From the NCBI RefSeq assembly GCF_021353265.1, contig NZ_JAJTWU010000010.1:1-64000 (forward strand): DNA of 64,000 nucleotides. The letters are read 5' to 3'. Numbering within the stretch: the first letter of the stretch is position 1; each line of letters starts with the position of its first letter. Shown here in pieces: positions 59,855-64,000 of the stretch. The position numbers and the translations under genes were made by a program. The notes under the pieces are model-generated. The model was given only the letters and a program-made list of their open reading frames with translations, did not search any database and was not told the origin of the DNA. The DNA is from Pelomonas cellulosilytica (lineage in GTDB: Bacteria > Pseudomonadota > Gammaproteobacteria > Burkholderiales > Burkholderiaceae_C).

Positions 59855-60307
59855 ATGAACCGCCACCACACGTTCACCAGCCGCTGCATCGTCACCGCAC
59901 TGCTCGGGTTGGCCACCCTGCCCGCGGCCCGTGCGGCCGACGTGGCCGTATCCATCGGCTTCAGCCAGCCAGGCGTCTACGGCCGCGTGGACATCGGCCG
60001 CTACCCGCAGCCGGTGCTGGTGGCGCAGCAGCCGGTCGTCATCGGCCGGCCCGTCTATCGCGAGCCGGTCTACCTTTGGGTGCCACCGGGCCACCGCCGC
60101 GACTGGCGCCACCAGTGCCAGCGCTACGGCGCCTGCGGTGCGCCGGTGTATTTCGTCGACGACGGCTGGTACCAGCGCAACGTCGTCGTACGCGCTGAAC
60201 CCGGCTGGCGGGACGAGCCCGGGCGACATGGGCACGGGCACGGGCATGAACGCGACCACGGGCCCGGCCCGGGGCGTGGTCACGGGCATCACCATCACGA
60301 CGACTGA
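59855..60307 (+). CDS. Secreted protein with His-rich C-terminus
   Basis: A 150-residue exported protein. The signal peptide ends near LPAARA (residue 27). The middle has Tyr/Pro-rich repeats (GVYGRVDIGRYPQPVLV, then GRPVYREPVYLWVPPGHRRD) seen in small YXWRP-like periplasmic proteins. Residues 124-150 are Gly/His-rich and end GHGHHHHDD, a likely Ni, Cu or Zn-binding tail. ACAAGGGG precedes the ATG. No family with known function is recognised. Confidence 0.75.
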   Translation: MNRHHTFTSRCIVTALLGLATLPAARAADVAVSIGFSQPGVYGRVDIGRYPQPVLVAQQPVVIGRPVYREPVYLWVPPGHRRDWRHQCQRYGACGAPVYFVDDGWYQRNVVVRAEPGWRDEPGRHGHGHGHERDHGPGPGRGHGHHHHDD

Positions 60308-60355
60308 ACGGCGGACGCCAAGGCCGAACGAGGTCGTCCAGCAGCGCCGAAACGG

Positions 60356-61747
60356 CTAACGCTTGGGCAGCGGGTAGCTCGCCAGGCCCGCATAGCCCTT
60401 TTTTGACACCGCCTGCACGCCGAACACGACGTTGTCCTTGGAGATCGGCAACGTCGCCCGCGTGACGCGACCGACGTCCTTCGACTGCTGCCACGTGGCG
60501 GCGTCGGTATCGCGCCAGACGATGCGGTAGCCCGCCACCTCCGGGTCGTCGCTGGCGGTCCACTCCAGCGTCGAGTCGTTGGTGAGCCCGCTGGCGTCCA
60601 GCCGTACGCCCTTCGGCGGCGCAGGCGCCCAGGCCAGCGTGGCCAGGCCCGCGAGATTCGCTCGGGCCACGTCGGCCACATAGGCGAAGTCGACGAATTC
60701 GGGCAGGTCGCCGTAGACGGTGCCGCCTTCAGTCCTCGGGTTCTGATGCTGGTGCGCGAAGTTCTCGAACGGTTCGCTGAAACGCACCGCCGCGTAGCCG
60801 CGCTCCAGGAAGGGGATGTGATCGCCGCCGCGCAGGTAGCGGTCGCGGCGCTGGATAAGCTGCACCGTAAAGCCAGGCATCGCCGCCTCGGCCGCGGCCT
60901 TCAGGTGGCGGCCGAGTTGGTGCGTCGGCAGGTCCTCGTTGCCGCCGGCCTGCAACAGCGGCAGCAGCTCGGCCTGCATGGCGGCCAGCGTCTTCGCGTC
61001 AGCCGTGGGCCGGTTGGCCTGGGCCTGGGTCAGCAGGCGCACCAGCGGGTCGAGCCCGTCGGCGAACAGGCGCAGCCGCCTGGCGTCGTGCTGACCGGCA
61101 TCGCCGCGCGAGCTGCCGATGATGTCGTTGGTGATCATGGCCTCGACATTGACGCCGGCCGCGCGCGCCTCGCGCGCCCATTGCGCGGCGCCGAGCAGGC
61201 CCTGCTCCTCGCCGGGCACGGCCATGAAGACGAGCGTCGCGTCGAACTGCCGGCCGGCCATCACGCAGGCCAGCTCCATGACCGCGGCAGTGCCGGAGGC
61301 ATCATCGTTGGCGCCGGGCGCTTCGCCGAGCGAATCCATGACATCGCTGTTGCGCGAGTCGTAATGGCCACTGACGACCAGCGTGCGGGCCTTGCCGGCG
61401 CCGCGGCCGGGCAGCGTCGCGACGACGTTGACCAGCTCGGTGGCCTGCGGCACGCGCGGACCGGCAGGCTCGATGAAGCTCTGCTCCTCGACCTGCAGCC
61501 GGCCGCCGGAGGCCTTGGCGCATGCCTGCAGCTCGCTCGTGATCCAGCGCCGCGCGGCGCCGATGCCGCGAGTGTCGGACGCAATGTCGGACAGCGTGTG
61601 CCGCGTGCCGAACGACACCAGCTTGCGGATGCGCGCCTCGATGCGCGCGGGGCTGACCTCGGTCAGCATGGCCTGCAGGTCGTCGGGCTGGGCCCGGCTG
61701 GTGGTGGTGGCAAGCAGGGCGAGAAGGGCGCAGGCGAGGCGTTGCAT
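60356..61747 (-). CDS. Exported M28 family metallopeptidase with fibronectin-like C-terminus
   Basis: A 463-residue secreted di-zinc aminopeptidase-like enzyme. The signal peptide is MQRLACALLALLATTTSRAQ. Zinc ligands are in SGHYDSRNSD, GANDDASGT, VPGEEQGLLG (with the catalytic Glu), ITNDIIGSS and GDHIPFLERG. Residues from about 375 on (LDASGLTNDSTLEWTASDD) look like a fibronectin type III domain, which is unusual after an M28 core. The start at 61747 gives the signal peptide. Confidence 0.88.
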   Translation of the reverse strand: MQRLACALLALLATTTSRAQPDDLQAMLTEVSPARIEARIRKLVSFGTRHTLSDIASDTRGIGAARRWITSELQACAKASGGRLQVEEQSFIEPAGPRVPQATELVNVVATLPGRGAGKARTLVVSGHYDSRNSDVMDSLGEAPGANDDASGTAAVMELACVMAGRQFDATLVFMAVPGEEQGLLGAAQWAREARAAGVNVEAMITNDIIGSSRGDAGQHDARRLRLFADGLDPLVRLLTQAQANRPTADAKTLAAMQAELLPLLQAGGNEDLPTHQLGRHLKAAAEAAMPGFTVQLIQRRDRYLRGGDHIPFLERGYAAVRFSEPFENFAHQHQNPRTEGGTVYGDLPEFVDFAYVADVARANLAGLATLAWAPAPPKGVRLDASGLTNDSTLEWTASDDPEVAGYRIVWRDTDAATWQQSKDVGRVTRATLPISKDNVVFGVQAVSKKGYAGLASYPLPKR

Positions 61748-61817
61748 GCGGATGATTCTGCCCTTGCTGGACACGGCGCAGTCCTCTACGCTGGCCACCT
61801 GCCACGAGGAGCGTCCG

Positions 61818-63875
61818 ATGAGCGCTGCGAGCCTGGATTCACGAGTGGGCGCGATCCGCACGGTCGCGCTGGTCGGCCCGGCCGGCGCCGGCAAGACGTT
61901 GCTGTTGGAAGCCCTGCTGGCCCATGCCGGCGCCATCGCGCAGCCCGGCAGCATCGAGCGCGGCAGCACGGTCAGCGACCACGACCCGCTGGAAAGGCGC
62001 GTGGGCCATTCGCTGCAGTCCAGCCTCGCGCACTTCACGCACGGCGGCATCCGCGTGCACGCCATCGACACGCCAGGCGCGCCGGACTTCGTCGGCCAAG
62101 CCTTGCCGGCACTGGAGGCGGCGGACACGGCGCTGGTCGTCATCAACGCGCAGCACGGCATCGAGCTGATGGCGCAGCGCATGCTGACGGCGGCGGCCGG
62201 GCGCGGGTTGGCGCGACTCATCGTTGTCAACCGCATCGACGCCCCCGACTCCGACCTGCCCGGCCTGCTTGCGCAGATCCGCAACGTGTTCGGCAGGGAA
62301 TGTCTGCCGCTGAACCTGCCGGCCGACAGCGCGCGGCGCGTGGCCGACTGCTTCTTCGCAGCGTCGGGGGCGGCTGATTTCTCGTCGGTGGCTGAAGCGC
62401 ACCGCGCGCTGGTCGAGCAGGTTGTCGAGGTGGACGCTGGCTTCGTCGATCGCTACCTCAGCGAAGGCGACATCGACCCGCGCGAGCTGCACGCGCCGCT
62501 GGAGCAGGCGCTGCGCGAAGGCCATCTGGTGCCGGTGTGCTTCTGCTCGGCCAGGACGGGCGCCGGCATCGGCGAGCTGCTGGCGGTCATCGAGGCGCTG
62601 ATGCCCAACCCGGCCGAGGGCAACCCGCCGCCGTTCCTGGAGGGCAAGGGCAGCGAGCCGCGGCCCTACCCCGCGCAGCCGGACCCTGCGCGCCATGTGC
62701 TGGCCCATCTCTTCAAGGTCGTCGCCGACCCCTACCTCGGCAAGATGGGTGTCATGCGCGTGCACCAGGGGCGCGTGGCCAAGGGCGGGCTGCTGTACGT
62801 GGGCCATGCACGCAAGCCGATCCGCGTGACGCATCTGTTCATGCTGCAGGGCGGCAAGCACGTGGACGTGGACGAAGCGCTGCCCGGCGACCTCTGCGCG
62901 ATCGCCAAGGTGGACGACCTCGCCTTCGACGCCGTGCTGCACGACGCGCAGGAGGACGAGCACATTTATCTGAAGCCGCTGGACTTCCCCACACCGGTGC
63001 ACGGCCTGGCACTGAGCCCCGCGCGGCGCGGCGACGAGCAGAAGCTGTGGGAGGTGCTGGCGCGGCTCGTCGACGAAGACCCCTGCCTGCGCATCGAGCA
63101 GGCAGGCGAGACTCATCAAACGCTGGTCTACGGCCTCGGCGAGCTGCACCTGCGCCTGCTGCTGGAGCGCGTAAAGGAGCTCTACAAGGGCGAGGTCGTC
63201 ACCGAGCCCCCGCGCATCGCCTACCGTGAGACAGTTTCTCAAGCCGCCGAAGGCCATTACCGCCACAAGAAGCAGAGCGGCGGCGCCGGCCAGTTCGGCG
63301 AGGTCTACCTACGCGTGGAGCCGCTGCCGCGCGGTTCGGGCTTCGAATTCGTCGACGCGGTCAAGGGCGGCACCATCCCGGGCGCCTTCATGCCTGCCGT
63401 CGAGAAGGGCGTGCGACAGGCCTGCGCGCGCGGTGTCGTCGCGGGCCATCCGGTGACGGACCTGCGCGTGGTCGTCTACGACGGCAAGCACCACTCGGTG
63501 GACAGCAAGGAGATCGCCTTCGTCACCGCCGGCCGCCGCGCGCTGACCGAGGCGGTGCGGGCCGCGCAGCCGCTGGTGCTGGAGCCGGTGGTGCAGGTGG
63601 AGATCACCGCGCCGGAGCACAGCGTCGGCGACATCACTGGCGATCTGGCCTCGCGCCGTGGCCAGGTCAACGGCACGCGCACCGCCGTGCCCGGCAGCCT
63701 CATCGTGCAAGGCCTGGCGCCGTTGGCCGAGCTGGCGAACTACCAGACGCGGCTGAACGCGATGACCGCCGGCCACGGCCGTTACACGCTGCTGCTGTCG
63801 CACTACGAGGCCGTGCCGCCGAGCACCCAGGCCGCGCTGGTGGCCGCCTTCGGGGGCCACGACGAAGGGGACTGA
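61818..63875 (+). CDS. Elongation factor G paralogue with altered switch II
   Basis: A 685-residue translational GTPase of the EF-G family. G1 is GPAGAGKT (20-27), G4 is NRID (138-141), and domains II to V are present (LAHLFKVVADPYLGKMGVMR, RETVSQAAEGHYRHKKQSGG, TAPEHSVGDITGDLASRRGQ). The G3 motif reads DTPGA (84-88): the catalytic His of DTPGH is Ala. This is the divergent second EF-G seen in many bacteria, probably not the main translocase. GAGGAG precedes the ATG. Confidence 0.9.
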   Translation: MSAASLDSRVGAIRTVALVGPAGAGKTLLLEALLAHAGAIAQPGSIERGSTVSDHDPLERRVGHSLQSSLAHFTHGGIRVHAIDTPGAPDFVGQALPALEAADTALVVINAQHGIELMAQRMLTAAAGRGLARLIVVNRIDAPDSDLPGLLAQIRNVFGRECLPLNLPADSARRVADCFFAASGAADFSSVAEAHRALVEQVVEVDAGFVDRYLSEGDIDPRELHAPLEQALREGHLVPVCFCSARTGAGIGELLAVIEALMPNPAEGNPPPFLEGKGSEPRPYPAQPDPARHVLAHLFKVVADPYLGKMGVMRVHQGRVAKGGLLYVGHARKPIRVTHLFMLQGGKHVDVDEALPGDLCAIAKVDDLAFDAVLHDAQEDEHIYLKPLDFPTPVHGLALSPARRGDEQKLWEVLARLVDEDPCLRIEQAGETHQTLVYGLGELHLRLLLERVKELYKGEVVTEPPRIAYRETVSQAAEGHYRHKKQSGGAGQFGEVYLRVEPLPRGSGFEFVDAVKGGTIPGAFMPAVEKGVRQACARGVVAGHPVTDLRVVVYDGKHHSVDSKEIAFVTAGRRALTEAVRAAQPLVLEPVVQVEITAPEHSVGDITGDLASRRGQVNGTRTAVPGSLIVQGLAPLAELANYQTRLNAMTAGHGRYTLLLSHYEAVPPSTQAALVAAFGGHDEGD

Positions 63876-63920
63876 CCACCCCGCAGAACGGCGGGCAAGC
63901 CTCATTTATCATCGCCGTCC

Positions 63921-64000
63921 ATGCCTGCCGCCCCCCGCGACGTCGCGCAGATCCGACTGGACAACGCGATGCGGCTGTTCGAAGAGTTCGTCAGCGCCAC
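63921..64000 (+). CDS. Start of a further gene, cut by the window end
   Basis: An open frame begins at ATG 63921 (MPAAPRDVAQIRLDNAMRLF) and continues past the end of the window. Only 26 residues are visible, so no family can be given. Confidence 0.45.
   Translation, partial: MPAAPRDVAQIRLDNAMRLFEEFVSA

Noticed and set aside
60746-62377. 543-codon plus-strand open frame across the M28 peptidase and EF-G start
   Set aside because: Composition is shadow-like and it covers two real genes in other frames.

Overview
The window is about 70% GC with tightly packed genes, many of them overlapping by 4 nt. It looks like chromosome from a betaproteobacterium of the order Burkholderiales, probably the Roseateles/Rubrivivax/Leptothrix side. 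Pointers are the Burkholderiales-type porin, DUF1840 and DUF3297 proteins, an HU protein with a lysine/alanine tail, the fused isobutyryl-CoA mutase IcmF, and an isovaleryl-CoA dehydrogenase under a TTGACGT-type palindrome. There is no rRNA, CRISPR array, prophage or insertion sequence. One tRNA (Leu, CAG) is present. No stretch over about 300 bases lacks a gene; the largest gap is 5712-5995.

Layout. 0.1-5.7 kb: porin, then a leftward operon HD-GYP, GGDEF-EAL, DUF1840, histidine phosphatase. 6-9.5 kb: GH1 beta-glucosidase with its LacI regulator and two LacI-type operators, HU, tRNA-Leu. 9.5-12.8 kb: a lysine catabolism unit (lysine 6-dehydrogenase-like enzyme, aminoadipate semialdehyde dehydrogenase) divergent from an Lrp-type regulator. 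12.8-17.6 kb: NnrU, an RgpF-like protein, then a C1 cysteine peptidase fused to an alpha/beta hydrolase, followed by an overlapping lipoprotein and a glyoxalase-like gene. 17.7-22.9 kb: five leftward genes chained by 4-nt overlaps (tsaB, rimI, a divergent uracil-DNA glycosylase, a PAS-GGDEF-EAL protein, a MidA-type methyltransferase). 22.9-28.9 kb: TspO, two diguanylate cyclase-like proteins, signal peptidase I, a lactate-dehydrogenase-family enzyme and a secreted protein. 29-35 kb: acyl-CoA dehydrogenase and a thiolase, LysE, SDR, MaoC group. 35-42.5 kb: AraC regulator, P450, small proteins, carbonic anhydrase, isovaleryl-CoA dehydrogenase, NhaR-like regulator, BI-1 protein, TerB-like protein. 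42.5-47 kb: icmF and a decayed DUF4143 ATPase. 47-53.5 kb: lytic transglycosylase, lactonase, creA coupled to a degenerate GGDEF gene, AidB-type dehydrogenase, a small ORF with a near-perfect Shine-Dalgarno. 53.5-60.3 kb: a LuxR-type response regulator, BON lipoprotein, stand-alone receiver and CHASE3 histidine kinase, a small membrane protein, a PAS-GGDEF-EAL protein and a His-rich secreted protein. 60.3-64 kb: M28 peptidase, EF-G paralogue, and the start of a further gene.

Themes. (1) Seven c-di-GMP domain proteins lie in 64 kb, several translationally coupled to unrelated genes. (2) Acyl-CoA and branched-chain metabolism is linked by a shared operator: the same 16-bp palindrome core stands before ivd and icmF, and the icmF copy extends to a 32-bp perfect palindrome. 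(3) A TCCTACA/TGTAGGA motif recurs in intergenic regions around the LuxR-type response regulator and kinase and may mark its regulon. (4) The best candidate for an undescribed system is the cytoplasmic C1 peptidase-alpha/beta hydrolase fusion with its coupled lipoprotein (14454-17586).
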